Source: Flavobacterium sp. (GTDB lineage: Bacteria > Bacteroidota > Bacteroidia > Flavobacteriales > Flavobacteriaceae). Taken from it: a stretch of 64,000 nucleotides of DNA. Under the pieces are notes generated by a model. It saw only the letters and a program-made list of their open reading frames with translations, was not told the DNA's origin and made no database searches. Shown in pieces: positions 1 to 9,522 of this stretch. The position numbers were made by a program, and so were the translations under genes. The stretch's first letter is position 1. Every line of letters starts with the position of its first letter. The stretch covers positions 110,054 to 174,053 of the forward strand of contig NZ_SEBR01000008.1 of NCBI RefSeq assembly GCF_004295795.1, read 5' to 3'.

Positions 1-1
1 C

Positions 2-292
2 CAATACGCGCTCGTCAAAACGTCTTATCTGTATGACGGTACAAACAGTTTATCGCAGGCTATTTCAGATGCAAAAGGAGTAAATACAATCGAGTTTTTA
101 GGTCCGCTTAGAAATTCAGACAAAGAATTCATAGTCGATTTCGCCCCAAAATGGCCTTTCGAGAAACTTCCGAAAAAAATCGGCGCAATGGAAGAAAGCT
201 GGGCATTGGTTCCAATTTACTCCGCAACTGAAAACAAAGAAGAACTAAACAAGTACGTCGATTCTTATTTGCGAGGTTTAGGATCCGAATAA
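2..292 (+). CDS. C-terminal part of an unrecognised protein (5' end outside window)
   Basis: An open frame runs from the first bases of the window to a TAA at 290-292, giving 96 codons of a protein whose start lies upstream. The visible part is soluble-looking, with no membrane segment and no sorting domain; it contains the stretches EFLGPLRNSD, KWPFEKLPKK and ends YLRGLGSE. I do not recognise the family. Base composition and codon use match the neighbours, so it is probably real. It is followed 71 bases later by a small membrane-anchored protein on the same strand. Confidence 0.6.
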   Translation, partial: QYALVKTSYLYDGTNSLSQAISDAKGVNTIEFLGPLRNSDKEFIVDFAPKWPFEKLPKKIGAMEESWALVPIYSATENKEELNKYVDSYLRGLGSE

Positions 293-363
293 ATCGGACG
301 TAACCACGAGAAACATAATCAATCCGTAACTGTAAAAATCTCCTGAATACCGAATCAGAACGC

Positions 364-720
364 ATGAAAAAAAGAATTGTTTTTTGTGTAGGCGTTGCTG
401 TATTCGGCATTTTTACCGTTGTAGTATACAACTCAAAAAGAGAGTTTTACGAAGAAAAAAGCAATTTCTACGACCTCGATTTTAACGGCCAGATCACTAA
501 GATTACTGACGGAAGAGCAACTAAAATACATTATAATACCGAAGATTTTTTCTACACAGATTTCCTCGAAAATGGTGTCGCGGCAGAAGAAACGATCAAA
601 ATTGGAGATGTCGTCAAAAAACAAGATTCAGTACTGGAAGTTTTCCGCAATGATAAAACGATACTTTCTTTAACAGTCGAAAAGCCAGAGGAAAGCTACT
701 TTTCATTTTTCTTCGATTGA
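364..720 (+). CDS. Small membrane-anchored hypothetical protein
   Basis: 118 residues. The N-terminus is MKKR followed by a hydrophobic stretch (about residues 5-22, IVFCVGVAVFGIFTVVVY) with no clear signal-peptidase or lipobox site, so it is likely a signal anchor with the rest outside the cytoplasm. The remaining ~95 residues are polar and contain a KIGDVVKKQDS segment typical of small secreted flavobacterial proteins of unknown role. No family is recognised. The ATG at 364 is the only start that retains the hydrophobic segment. It ends just before a region that looks like a decayed gene on the other strand. Confidence 0.65.
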   Translation: MKKRIVFCVGVAVFGIFTVVVYNSKREFYEEKSNFYDLDFNGQITKITDGRATKIHYNTEDFFYTDFLENGVAAEETIKIGDVVKKQDSVLEVFRNDKTILSLTVEKPEESYFSFFFD

Positions 721-750
721 TGTTGGCGTCCGTATTTCCGATGGCTCAAT

Positions 751-1058
751 TCAGACACAAACCGAAATGAGAACAACTTGCTTCAGCGGGATTTGATTCT
801 GAAAAAACGGCGCTCGCAACACAATACCGAATTCCAAAATATCCAACTTAGTAAGATCGCCCAGTCCGATCGAAAAATTTTCCGAATCGGCCAAAAACCC
901 AACAATTTTCCATTTGAAATCTACGGTAAACGGCACCATCCGATTCTTGATCTGCCAAATCAGCCGGAATATACGTCAAATCACATTTCGGAAAATCCCT
1001 CGAACATTGCTACCGACAAGCCTTGCAACGCGCTTGGATCGAAGTCTAAAATCTCCAT
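751..1058 (-). pseudogene. Remnant of a small gene broken by two frameshifts
   Basis: Read on the minus strand from an ATG at 1058, protein-like sequence begins MEILDFDPSALQGLSVAMFE and stops at about 981. The next frame continues with KCDLTYIPADLADQ, and a third frame then runs IKNRMVPFTVDFKWKIVGF to a TGA at 751-753. Joined, the three pieces give a coherent ~100-residue polypeptide, which suggests one small gene with two indels within about 60 bases. No family is recognised. The alternative is chance reading in an intergenic region, since short open frames are common here. A homologue with an intact frame would settle it. Confidence 0.35.
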
Positions 1059-1195
1059 CTCAATCGATTCAAGTTATAGTTGGTTCCAAAACCAGTAGTG
1101 AAAAATATTTTGCATAAGCGACTAACGATGAGCAAAATAAAATATTATATTACACAAAATTCACATTTATTTAACAACAACACAACAAAAACCGA

Positions 1196-4100
1196 ATGAC
1201 GAAAACTTTACTCACGCTTTTGCTGTCGACGTTGGCTTTTACCGCCAAGGCACAAATCGCGAAAAATCCGCAAAAGGAGACGACCACCCATACGATGGCG
1301 CTCCACACTGTCGCCGAGGAATTAGTGCAGCAACGCACCAAATATTCTCGCACTTTCAGAAACACGAACACAACCAAGACGACTGTGCAATCTTCCGTTC
1401 CGCTTCACTATTTGGGAACTGACGGAAGTTGGCACAGCATCGACTACAGTGCGAAAAAATCCGGCACGTCAATACTTTATCCCGCTCAGGAAGCTTTCGT
1501 TTCAGTAGATTCCAAAAACGGAGCGATAAAATTCAGCCAGCAAAATATCGTACTGCAAGGCGAAACTTCGTTCACATTTGTTACTTCGGATGGAAGACCA
1601 GCCCAAACGATTGATACCAAAAAATGGGAAACTTCCAATTTGACCGGAAACGAATTAAGATTCCAGAACGCATCACAACCGCTTTCAAAATCGGTGAATT
1701 TTTACGAGCAAGCTTTGAAATATGGCTACTCGATCGCCAATCAGTCGGCCTTTTCGGGTCAATTCGACAAAATGCTCGTTTCGGAAATCGTTTCGCTGCC
1801 ACGCGGATTCAGCCTGCAAAACGACAGCGCTACCAATAGGATTTCAGTTTTGGACGCCAACGGAAATGAAATACTGGTTTTTCAGCAACCGATTATTTCC
1901 GACGCAAAAGTCCTGCCTCGAAGCCAGCGCAATCTGTCAATCGAAGGCCGATATAAAGTCACCAAAATCGACGAAACGCACCACAGAATCGAGATCGGGA
2001 TCGACGGATCTTGGCTGCAATCGCCTAAACGCGTCTTCCCGATAACGATCGATCCGGTCGTAACGGTGAACAATTTGAATTCTATCAATTCCTGTTTTTT
2101 CCCGTCGTATCAACAGGCACCGCTTTCAGTTGCCGTTCCCGCTGGCGAAACCGTGCTTTCCTCAAATATCAGTTACGATTTCATAGCAGTCGCCGGATCT
2201 GGCGCCTGGATGAGCGATCAGCGCAGTTTCGTTTCGGGTCCGAATGGGCAAACTGCTGTTCAGATTGGGGTTGGAGACACGGCCGGAACTTACACGTACA
2301 ACATCAACGACGCCACGATCGGGAATGTCGTTTCTACCGGACAAATCCAGTACACGTTCAACTTTGCGCGCGATTATGGCGGAAGCGGCTGCAACGCAAC
2401 CTACGATTTCGTGAACAGACGGACCGTTTCGGTTACTTATGGCGCGATCGAATTTGGGAACGGTCCGCTTGTCATCAACGAATATTCGGCTGCGAACCGC
2501 AATTTCAACGATGGTTTCAACCGAAACGAAGATTGGGTGGAACTTTACAATTCCAGCCCGACCAGTTATTTCAACCTCGCGGGCTATTATCTGAGCAACA
2601 ACGTAAATAATCCCACCAAGTGGCAAATCCAGGACGGAATCATTCCGCCCAACAGCCGTGTGCTGATTTTTTGTTCGAACCGCGGCATTTCCTCGGGCAC
2701 GGTGCTACACGCAAGTTTCGATTTGACGCAAACCGATCCGGACGAGATCGTACTTTCCGATCCAAGCGGAACAATTCTCGAAAGCATCGTGATGACCGCT
2801 ACGCAAACCAACCATTCCTACGGAAGAACAACAGATGGAGCAGCGACTTGGAGTGTTTTTTCGATACCGACGCCAGGCCAAAGCAACACCAACGGATTCG
2901 CCAACTACTCCACCAAACCGACGATCAGCGTTCCGGCGGGAAAATATGCGAGTTCGATCAGCGTCACTTTGGCTACCACGGGCCAAAACGAGCAAATCCG
3001 CTATACTTTGAACGGCGCCACTCCTACCGCAACCTCCGCACTTTACGCCGGCCCGATTACCATTTCGCAGTCGAGTGTTTTGCGAGCGCGGACTTTCAGC
3101 ACCTCGCCTGCCATTTTGCCCGGATTTATCGAGACGAATACTTATCTGATAAACGAAACCTCGACACTTCCGACGGTTTCGGTTTCGGGAGACGCGAATT
3201 TGCTGACATTGCTTAATGGAACACAAATCGAGCCGACCGGATATTTCGAATATTTTGAGTCCGACGGCACTTTCGTGGACGAGACTATGGGCGATTTCGA
3301 CAAGCACGGAAACGACTCGTGGGCCTACAACCAACGCGGAATCGACTTCATAGCGCGGGACGACCACGGCTACAAAAGACGTTTGGAACACCAATTTTTC
3401 AACACGAGCGACCGCACGAACTACAGACGTCTTATCCTCAAAGCGGCCGGAAGCGATAACTTTCCATTCCAAAGCGGAGGCGCGCACATGCGGGATGTTT
3501 TCGTCCAGAAAATATCGGAAACAGCGGGACTGGATCTCGACGAGAGACGCAGCAGCTTCGTTTCGTTGTTCGTGAACGGCCAATATTGGGGCGTTTACGA
3601 TCTGCGCGAGAAAGTCGACGACAACCAATACACCGATTATTATTACGGACAGGATTACATTTTCCGCGACAGCGACCAATATATCCAATACATCAAGACT
3701 TGGGGCGCGACGAATCCTGAATTCGGAAACCAGCCGGCAATCGCTGCTTGGGACAATCTGATGACTTTTGTGCAAAGCAACGATATGGCGGTCGAAGCCA
3801 ATTACGATTATGTCGATTCGCAGCTCAACATCAACAGCCTCATCGATTATTTCGTGCTGAATTCCTACATGGTCAACAAGGATTGGCTCAACTGGAATAC
3901 GTCCTGGTGGCGCGGTTTGAATCCTTCGGGAGGCGCTTTGAAATGGCGTTATTCGCTTTGGGATTGCGATGGCGTCCTTGGCCATTACATCAATTACACG
4001 GGAATTCCTGACATTACCGCTGATGCCGATCCTTGTAATGCCGAGGCTTTGGACGTTGGCGTCGGTCACGCGCAGACCATCGAAAAACTCATAACGGAAA

Positions 4101-5416
4101 GCCCGATCGTAAGACAGCGCTACATCACGCGATATGCAGATCTGCTCAACACGCATCTGTCGTGCGAACAAGTGACACAGGTTTTCGACAGCATTGTCTC
4201 CGTCCTGACTCCGGAAATGCCAAAACAAATCCAGCGCTGGGGCGGCAATATGGCCACGTGGCAAGCCAACGTTCAGGAAGCGCGCACGTTTTTGTTGGCC
4301 AGATGTTCCCAAACCATAAACACCGGAATGGTGGAATGTTACAATGTGACCGGACCTTTCGAGACCGTTTTCGAAGTCCAGCCGGCGAATTCCGGAACGA
4401 TCAAGATGAATTCCGAATGGCTGGCGCAGTACCCGTACACGGCGAACATCTTCGGAAACATTGAAACTTTGCTCAAAGCCCAAGCCAATACGGGCTACGA
4501 ATTCAGCCATTGGACAGTCGATGGAACGACGATTTCGCCAAACGACACTTCGATTGACATAGTACTCGAAATTTCTCAGGCGACATCGGTCACGGCTCAT
4601 TTTGTCGAGCAGACGAATGCCGAACAAGCGCTCTACTACTGGCATTTCAACAACCTCGTAACTCCGGTCGACGTCACGACGATTCCGGCCGATTACAACC
4701 AAGTTTCTGGCGCGAATCCCATGATGACTTATACCGGAAGCGGTCCGCGCGACATCGATGCGAACAATACCGGATCGATCCTCAACACACATTTCGACGA
4801 ACTGTCGGGCAAATGTGCGCGCGTGAGGAATCCGTCCCAAGGCAGAACGATCCAGTTCGACTTGCCGACGACAGGATTCGAGCAGATCAAATTCGCCTAC
4901 GCGATCCAACGCACGAACGAAGGCCAGCTCATGAACCACATCTCTTACAGTCTCGACGGCACGACGTTCCTCCAAACCGGATTGACGCAATCGACGTTCA
5001 ACATCGGAACAGATTTCAGCCTCGTCAACCTCGATCTTTCGGCCATAAACGCAGCGAACAACAACGCCAATTTCAAGATCCGGATCGCGTTCGAGGGCAA
5101 CACCACGGGCGATAACGGCAACAACAGGTTCGACAACGTCACGCTAAAAGGCACACAACAACTTTCTGTACCGCAGGCCGATGCCGCCGTGTTTAGCCTT
5201 TACCCCAATCCGTTTACCGACAAAGTGCACGTCGTTGGAAACCAACCCATAAACGAAATGTACGTATATGACGTTTTGGGCAAGAACATCTGGAAAAAAA
5301 CGAACGTCGGCACGAACAATCAGACTATTGAATTGGGAGAATTGTCGGCCGGAATTTATTTCCTCAAAGTGAAATTCGAAAAAGGTTCGAAAACGTTCAA
5401 ATTGATACGACAATAA
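1196..5416 (+). CDS. Secreted CotH kinase / lamin-tail protein with T9SS sorting domain
   Basis: 1,406 residues. A signal peptide ends at TAKA-Q (about residue 20). In order I see: a beta-rich N-terminal region; a lamin-tail domain at about 424-535 (LVINEYSAANRN, DWVELYNSS, GYYLSNN); a chitobiase-like C-terminal domain at about 573-650 (IRYTLNGATP); a CotH kinase region at about 656-1040 with the WDCD motif (LWDCDGVLGH); an InlB-like repeat at about 1060-1140 (GYEFSHWTVDG); a beta-sandwich; and a type A T9SS domain at about 1331-1406 (SLYPNPF, ending FKLIRQ). It is therefore exported and probably held on the surface. CotH-family kinases can phosphorylate proteins, but the role of such fusions is not established. 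A 97-base gap of AT-rich DNA precedes the ATG, and a terminator-like hairpin follows the stop. Confidence 0.85.
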   Translation: MTKTLLTLLLSTLAFTAKAQIAKNPQKETTTHTMALHTVAEELVQQRTKYSRTFRNTNTTKTTVQSSVPLHYLGTDGSWHSIDYSAKKSGTSILYPAQEAFVSVDSKNGAIKFSQQNIVLQGETSFTFVTSDGRPAQTIDTKKWETSNLTGNELRFQNASQPLSKSVNFYEQALKYGYSIANQSAFSGQFDKMLVSEIVSLPRGFSLQNDSATNRISVLDANGNEILVFQQPIISDAKVLPRSQRNLSIEGRYKVTKIDETHHRIEIGIDGSWLQSPKRVFPITIDPVVTVNNLNSINSCFFPSYQQAPLSVAVPAGETVLSSNISYDFIAVAGSGAWMSDQRSFVSGPNGQTAVQIGVGDTAGTYTYNINDATIGNVVSTGQIQYTFNFARDYGGSGCNATYDFVNRRTVSVTYGAIEFGNGPLVINEYSAANRNFNDGFNRNEDWVELYNSSPTSYFNLAGYYLSNNVNNPTKWQIQDGIIPPNSRVLIFCSNRGISSGTVLHASFDLTQTDPDEIVLSDPSGTILESIVMTATQTNHSYGRTTDGAATWSVFSIPTPGQSNTNGFANYSTKPTISVPAGKYASSISVTLATTGQNEQIRYTLNGATPTATSALYAGPITISQSSVLRARTFSTSPAILPGFIETNTYLINETSTLPTVSVSGDANLLTLLNGTQIEPTGYFEYFESDGTFVDETMGDFDKHGNDSWAYNQRGIDFIARDDHGYKRRLEHQFFNTSDRTNYRRLILKAAGSDNFPFQSGGAHMRDVFVQKISETAGLDLDERRSSFVSLFVNGQYWGVYDLREKVDDNQYTDYYYGQDYIFRDSDQYIQYIKTWGATNPEFGNQPAIAAWDNLMTFVQSNDMAVEANYDYVDSQLNINSLIDYFVLNSYMVNKDWLNWNTSWWRGLNPSGGALKWRYSLWDCDGVLGHYINYTGIPDITADADPCNAEALDVGVGHAQTIEKLITESPIVRQRYITRYADLLNTHLSCEQVTQVFDSIVSVLTPEMPKQIQRWGGNMATWQANVQEARTFLLARCSQTINTGMVECYNVTGPFETVFEVQPANSGTIKMNSEWLAQYPYTANIFGNIETLLKAQANTGYEFSHWTVDGTTISPNDTSIDIVLEISQATSVTAHFVEQTNAEQALYYWHFNNLVTPVDVTTIPADYNQVSGANPMMTYTGSGPRDIDANNTGSILNTHFDELSGKCARVRNPSQGRTIQFDLPTTGFEQIKFAYAIQRTNEGQLMNHISYSLDGTTFLQTGLTQSTFNIGTDFSLVNLDLSAINAANNNANFKIRIAFEGNTTGDNGNNRFDNVTLKGTQQLSVPQADAAVFSLYPNPFTDKVHVVGNQPINEMYVYDVLGKNIWKKTNVGTNNQTIELGELSAGIYFLKVKFEKGSKTFKLIRQ

Positions 5417-5437
5417 ACGATTCAGATTTGTTTTAAA

Positions 5438-5475
5438 AGAAAGCGTCCGTTTGAAAATGGGCGCTTTTCGTTTTT
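5438..5475 (+). terminator. Rho-independent-like terminator after the CotH/LTD gene
   Basis: GAAAGCGTCC (5439-5448) can pair with GGGCGCTTTTC (5459-5469) across a ten-base loop, followed by a T-rich tail. It lies 22 bases after the stop codon of the preceding gene. Confidence 0.55.
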
Positions 5476-5547
5476 GGAAAATTCGCATCGGCCAGGAAAA
5501 GAACTTTTATTCCTTTTCTTTACCTTTATCGAATCACAACAAAAGCT

Positions 5548-6090
5548 ATGACGGAAATAACAATGTGGTCGATTTTGACTTTACTGGTTTTTGCGACCTT
5601 TTTGGCAATGTTGGTTCTCGGCTTCAAAAACAAAAACCGAAAAGTCATTAAAGTAGCGTTTTTGGCGCTTTTTTGTTCCCTTTCCTGCGCAATTTGGACG
5701 ATCCATTTGAATGCGATCAAATCGTACAGCCAATTATCCAATGTTTTCACGCCGAGAACCGGAGACGAAATTTACAATGCGATGTTTGGGCAGCTCCGTT
5801 TCGATTGCGTAAAAGTTCTGAACTATCAGGATCGGGTGATACCGATGATCGACTCTGAAATCAAATTGCATTTCAAAACTTGCCCGCAAGAGATCAAAAA
5901 GATCCTGATTCCAAACACTTTCAAGGCAAAAATCATGGTTGCAAGCGAACTGGCACCTGGCGACGGATGGTTCAGACCGGAAACGTTGGGCGAAAGCATC
6001 CTGTTTTTTGAGGCCAAAGACAAAAAGGGAAACACGGTAAATATTTACGCTTCCCGAGACTGCACCAACTGTTTTGCCAGGATATTCTAG
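5548..6090 (+). CDS. Membrane-anchored hypothetical protein
   Basis: 180 residues. Two hydrophobic segments are visible near the N-terminus (about 6-25, SILTLLVFATFLAMLVLGF, and about 33-52, VAFLALFCSLSCAIWTIHL), separated by a short basic loop. A ~120-residue soluble domain with two late cysteines (CTNC near the C-terminus) follows. It was not assigned to a family. The soluble part contains PGDGWFRPETLGESI, which is reminiscent of small periplasmic domains but is not diagnostic. A TACCTTTA stretch about 18 bases upstream resembles the TAnnTTTG -7 box with one mismatch. The next gene on the same strand starts 36 bases downstream, so the two may be co-transcribed. Confidence 0.7.
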   Translation: MTEITMWSILTLLVFATFLAMLVLGFKNKNRKVIKVAFLALFCSLSCAIWTIHLNAIKSYSQLSNVFTPRTGDEIYNAMFGQLRFDCVKVLNYQDRVIPMIDSEIKLHFKTCPQEIKKILIPNTFKAKIMVASELAPGDGWFRPETLGESILFFEAKDKKGNTVNIYASRDCTNCFARIF

Positions 6091-6126
6091 ACGGACAGCA
6101 ATCCTAAATTTATTGACATTTTTAAA

Positions 6127-6690
6127 GTGGGAAAGCTACTCTGTATTTTCGTACTGATTTTCATCGGATGCCAAAAATCGAAAACCGTCGAACGAATCGA
6201 AGTGCTCTCCTATTTCAACAACGCCAAAGATTTCAAAATTTACGCCACGTCCGACAAAATGGGCAAAACCGAAGTGCTGTTCAAATCGAAGACATCAGAT
6301 TCGGTCGACAATTTCCACATGAAAATCGCGAAGACAGTTTGGGATTCGGTCGTCCATGAATCTGAAAATTGGAACCCTCAAAAATCCAAATTCGCAAATC
6401 CTGACAAATTCTGGTATTGCGGCGATCGGCATGGCATTGCAATCACCTATTCCGACGGGCAAAAACTGTACTTTCAATATCCGTTCGTCGACAAACACAA
6501 CAAACAATTCAAGGCATTTCAACGCATTTTCAACCAAATTCAACGCGATTCGGCGAAAGCGCAAAGATGGAATTTTGCTAGCGTCGGAAAAATCCATCTC
6601 GAACAGAAGGAAATGTCGGCTCATTTTTTTAAAGTCGATTCCACACGGATTTCAGCCGTTGAAAAAGCCGGACTTTCCAAAAAACATTAA
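6127..6690 (+). CDS. Hypothetical lipoprotein (GTG start)
   Basis: 187 residues starting from a GTG, because no ATG precedes the signal sequence. MGKLLCIFVLIFIGC is a clear lipoprotein signal with the lipobox cysteine at residue 15, so the mature protein should be lipid-anchored. The mature region is polar and has a central WYCGDRHGIAITYSDGQKLYFQYPF segment split across two beta strands, but no family was recognised. It sits 36 bases after the preceding membrane protein and 86 bases before an S41 peptidase, in a run of small exported proteins on the plus strand. Confidence 0.65.
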   Translation: MGKLLCIFVLIFIGCQKSKTVERIEVLSYFNNAKDFKIYATSDKMGKTEVLFKSKTSDSVDNFHMKIAKTVWDSVVHESENWNPQKSKFANPDKFWYCGDRHGIAITYSDGQKLYFQYPFVDKHNKQFKAFQRIFNQIQRDSAKAQRWNFASVGKIHLEQKEMSAHFFKVDSTRISAVEKAGLSKKH

Positions 6691-6776
6691 TCGAATTCCG
6701 ACAGATTTTACGCCCTGATGCAACCATCGGATTCAAAAACGAGTCTGTTCAATAAATCAGATCAACACAAACACAA

Positions 6777-7805
6777 ATGCCAAAAGTCCTCAAATTGATT
6801 TTTCTGCTGTCGATCTGCGTATCGTGTCACGCCCAAAAGTTGACTGCAAAAGACAGTATTTCTATATTTTACGACAGATTTTTCTCGGTTTTAAAAACGG
6901 AGTATCTGTTAAAAAACGCAATCGATTGGAAAACAATAGAGTCCGAAACGAGGCAAAATATCTCGAAACACGAAACCTTCAAAAGTGCGCTGCAAGAAAC
7001 CAGGATCGTGTTTGACAAGATTGGCGGCACGCATTGCAAAGTGATGTTCCAAAACGAGAATTATGGTGCGAAGATCGACATTCCGGCGCTCGAGAATTTC
7101 AGCGAACAATGGAAAGCCAAAAACGCCACAAAGCCCAGTTTCGAAGTCAAGGTGCTCGACGGTAAATACGGCTACATCTTATTGCCGTCCCTAAAATACA
7201 ACGACTTCAGTCCGGCTTACACGCACAAGATCGCCCAGCCTTTGTACGACAAGATTCACGAGATCAAAACCAAGCACAAAATCGAAGGTTGGATACTTGA
7301 CCTGCGTTTCAATCTGGGCGGAAACGACGCACCGATGCTGCTTGCACTTTACGATTTTCTGGGCGACAACGCTGTGTGGGGAACGCTCGACAGCGACAAA
7401 AAACCGTACGCAAAAACGCGATTGTCGAAAGGCAGATACTTCAGCGATTCCTACAAAGTCTCGCACATCAATCCAAAAGGTGAATCACTCGAAAAAGCGA
7501 AAGTGGCAGTTATCACCGGACTTTTGACAGCGAGTTCGGGTGAAGTCACGGCTTTGGCGTTCAAGGGCCGACCGAATTCGATTTTCATAGGCGAACCGAC
7601 TTTGGGAATGACGACGGCAAATGTCGTAAAACCGATGCCCTTCGATGCGCTATTGGTTGTGAGCATCGCCTACGATTGCGATCGAAACGGCACTTATTAC
7701 GAGAAGATCACGCCCGATATCGCCATTTCCAAAAAGGACAATTTCGACGATTTGCTGTTGGACGAAAACATTTTGCAAGCCATAAAATTCGTTTCCGGTA
7801 CCTAA
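6777..7805 (+). CDS. S41 family peptidase without catalytic lysine
   Basis: 342 residues with an N-terminal signal sequence (cleavage near CHAQ). The S41 fold is indicated by GWILDLRFNLGGND and by the active-site stretch LTASSGEVTALAF. Aligned on the SxxE pattern of tail-specific proteases, Ser253 takes the nucleophile position. The position 25 residues later, where Prc/CtpA carry the catalytic Lys, is Met278 (GEPTLGMTT). This matches a branch of S41 that uses SSGE and TxGxTT instead of the Ser-Lys dyad, so the protein may still be active. No PDZ domain is evident. The probable role is a periplasmic or outer-membrane-associated peptidase. ATG 6777 gives a good signal peptide. Confidence 0.8.
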   Translation: MPKVLKLIFLLSICVSCHAQKLTAKDSISIFYDRFFSVLKTEYLLKNAIDWKTIESETRQNISKHETFKSALQETRIVFDKIGGTHCKVMFQNENYGAKIDIPALENFSEQWKAKNATKPSFEVKVLDGKYGYILLPSLKYNDFSPAYTHKIAQPLYDKIHEIKTKHKIEGWILDLRFNLGGNDAPMLLALYDFLGDNAVWGTLDSDKKPYAKTRLSKGRYFSDSYKVSHINPKGESLEKAKVAVITGLLTASSGEVTALAFKGRPNSIFIGEPTLGMTTANVVKPMPFDALLVVSIAYDCDRNGTYYEKITPDIAISKKDNFDDLLLDENILQAIKFVSGT

Positions 7806-7951
7806 ATCCAAACGCTTTTTCGATTTCTACAAATTCTTGGGTTCTTGGGCTTTACAACGCTAGGACGATTTCTCCAATTCGAAATAAGTTACGATATTCG
7901 GAAGGAAATCGCGTTTCAAAAAATGCGACACAACCAAAAAACAGCAGGCAA

Positions 7952-9502
7952 ATGAAAAAACTACTACTCTTACTTGTGTTGATTTCGGCCAAATCGATCG
8001 GCCAGACAACGACTCGCTCCTTCCCGCTTCCGGCTTCTTCGACGAACTATTCGTTCGGAAGTTCGGCACCCATAAAACCTACGCCAGACGGCGGCTATCT
8101 GCTCAATTACAGTTATTCCTATCCAAATTGGGACGTCGCTCCGGGCTATCAATCTACCGTGATCAAGACCGATTCGAACTTCAATCCTTTGTGGAAGTCG
8201 CGACTTCCGGGCGGAAACGGCAAAAACACGATCTTGCTCGACGACGGCTCGTCCCTCTTTTTTACCGATTCGGGAAATTTGGTGAAACTCGCCGCAAACG
8301 GACAAACGATTTTCTCGATCGGAAATTTCGTGACCTATCCGGATCGCGTCAATATCACTGGAGCCGAACTTATCGGAACGACCATAAAAGCAGTCGGCAG
8401 CAAGGATACTTACAACGGTTTCGGCTATGTCACGACTTCGGTTCCCGTACTTATCGATTTTGATTCCGATGGAAATGTGGCAACGACTTTCACGTTGACC
8501 GGATCGCCCGCATTTGGCCGTCCGGCGAATATCACCAGTGACGCTTCCGGAAATTTTTACATTACGGGATACGTCGATGGCGGAAATTACATCTGCAAGA
8601 TCGACGCTTCCAACAACGTGCAATGGTGCAGGAAATTCAAGGCTTCAAACAATGATAACAGTTCGCTTGGGGTAAACGCCATGACGATTTTACCAAACGG
8701 CGAAGTCTTGCTGGCCGGACGTTTCTACAATTACTCGACCTCTGCCGGGGCGCTTTTCATCTACCGACTTTCTGCCGACGGAAACCAGATCTCGGCCAAG
8801 ACTATCGACACATACGAAAGCGGGATCACCAGTGTTTCTCGTTTGCCAAACTCCGAAATCGTTGCGACAGGAAGCCTGCGGGAAGATGTCGGTTCGATTG
8901 ACCGAATGTTCAGTATGAAATTGAATTCCAACTGCGAATTCCTGTGGTTGAAGCGCTATAATTACGGCTTCGGCATGAGCGCGCCTTTCCAGAAAACCGA
9001 TTCTAATTGGTACTATGCCGCATTTCACAACAATTACGCCTTCGACAACAATCCGATTCTGTTCAGCACTGACAGCGATGGCCAAACCGACTGCGACTAT
9101 TCGAGCTTGAATTTGAATTTTGTCGATTTGCCGCTGTTTTTCAGCACGCTGAATCTAACCCTCACCGCGAATCCGACTTTGCTCGGGCCGCCTTCAACGA
9201 TAAATCCGTTCGCTTCGGAAAACCAAACTTTCACTGATGCGTGCATTTCGCTTGGCGCGGATGAATTCCCGAGGAATGACAAACTTTCGGTTTTCCCGAA
9301 TCCTTCAAAACGCGAAATCAACGTCGTTTGTGAATCTCAGATCAAGTCGATTGAAGTCTTCAACGCTTTGGGACAAAAAGTGAAAAACTACGATATCAAT
9401 GCTCTTGAAACCTTGATTTCGATTGAAAAAGCCGGCGTTTATCTGCTTCAGGTCACGACCCAAAACGGCGTCAGGAACGCGAAGGTCGTCATCTCCGAAT
9501 AA
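7952..9502 (+). CDS. Secreted propeller-like protein with T9SS sorting domain
   Basis: 516 residues from the ATG that starts a signal peptide (MKKLLLLLVLISAKSIGQ). Upstream in-frame codons lie inside the preceding gene and would bury the signal. The body has repeated blocks with PDGGYLL, ILLDDGSSLF, ILPNGEVLLAGRF and LPNSEIVATGS, typical of beta-propeller-like proteins with a DG-turn in each blade. The last ~70 residues form a type A T9SS domain (LSVFPNPSKREI, IEVFNALGQ, ending AKVVISE). It is therefore exported through the type IX system; its function is unknown. The next gene, a lipoprotein, starts 20 bases later, which suggests a shared transcript. Confidence 0.8.
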   Translation: MKKLLLLLVLISAKSIGQTTTRSFPLPASSTNYSFGSSAPIKPTPDGGYLLNYSYSYPNWDVAPGYQSTVIKTDSNFNPLWKSRLPGGNGKNTILLDDGSSLFFTDSGNLVKLAANGQTIFSIGNFVTYPDRVNITGAELIGTTIKAVGSKDTYNGFGYVTTSVPVLIDFDSDGNVATTFTLTGSPAFGRPANITSDASGNFYITGYVDGGNYICKIDASNNVQWCRKFKASNNDNSSLGVNAMTILPNGEVLLAGRFYNYSTSAGALFIYRLSADGNQISAKTIDTYESGITSVSRLPNSEIVATGSLREDVGSIDRMFSMKLNSNCEFLWLKRYNYGFGMSAPFQKTDSNWYYAAFHNNYAFDNNPILFSTDSDGQTDCDYSSLNLNFVDLPLFFSTLNLTLTANPTLLGPPSTINPFASENQTFTDACISLGADEFPRNDKLSVFPNPSKREINVVCESQIKSIEVFNALGQKVKNYDINALETLISIEKAGVYLLQVTTQNGVRNAKVVISE

Positions 9503-9522
9503 GACAGTCAAACCCAAATAAA

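Noticed and set aside
778..1098. 106-codon plus-strand frame before the CotH gene
   Set aside because: Low-complexity basic peptide; the minus-strand reading gives more protein-like sequence.
2705..4990. Long minus-strand open frame opposite the CotH gene (761 codons)
   Set aside because: It is the antisense shadow of a well-supported gene with domains; its translation is rich in R, I and V with no domain or signal, an effect of codon bias avoiding stops on the other strand.
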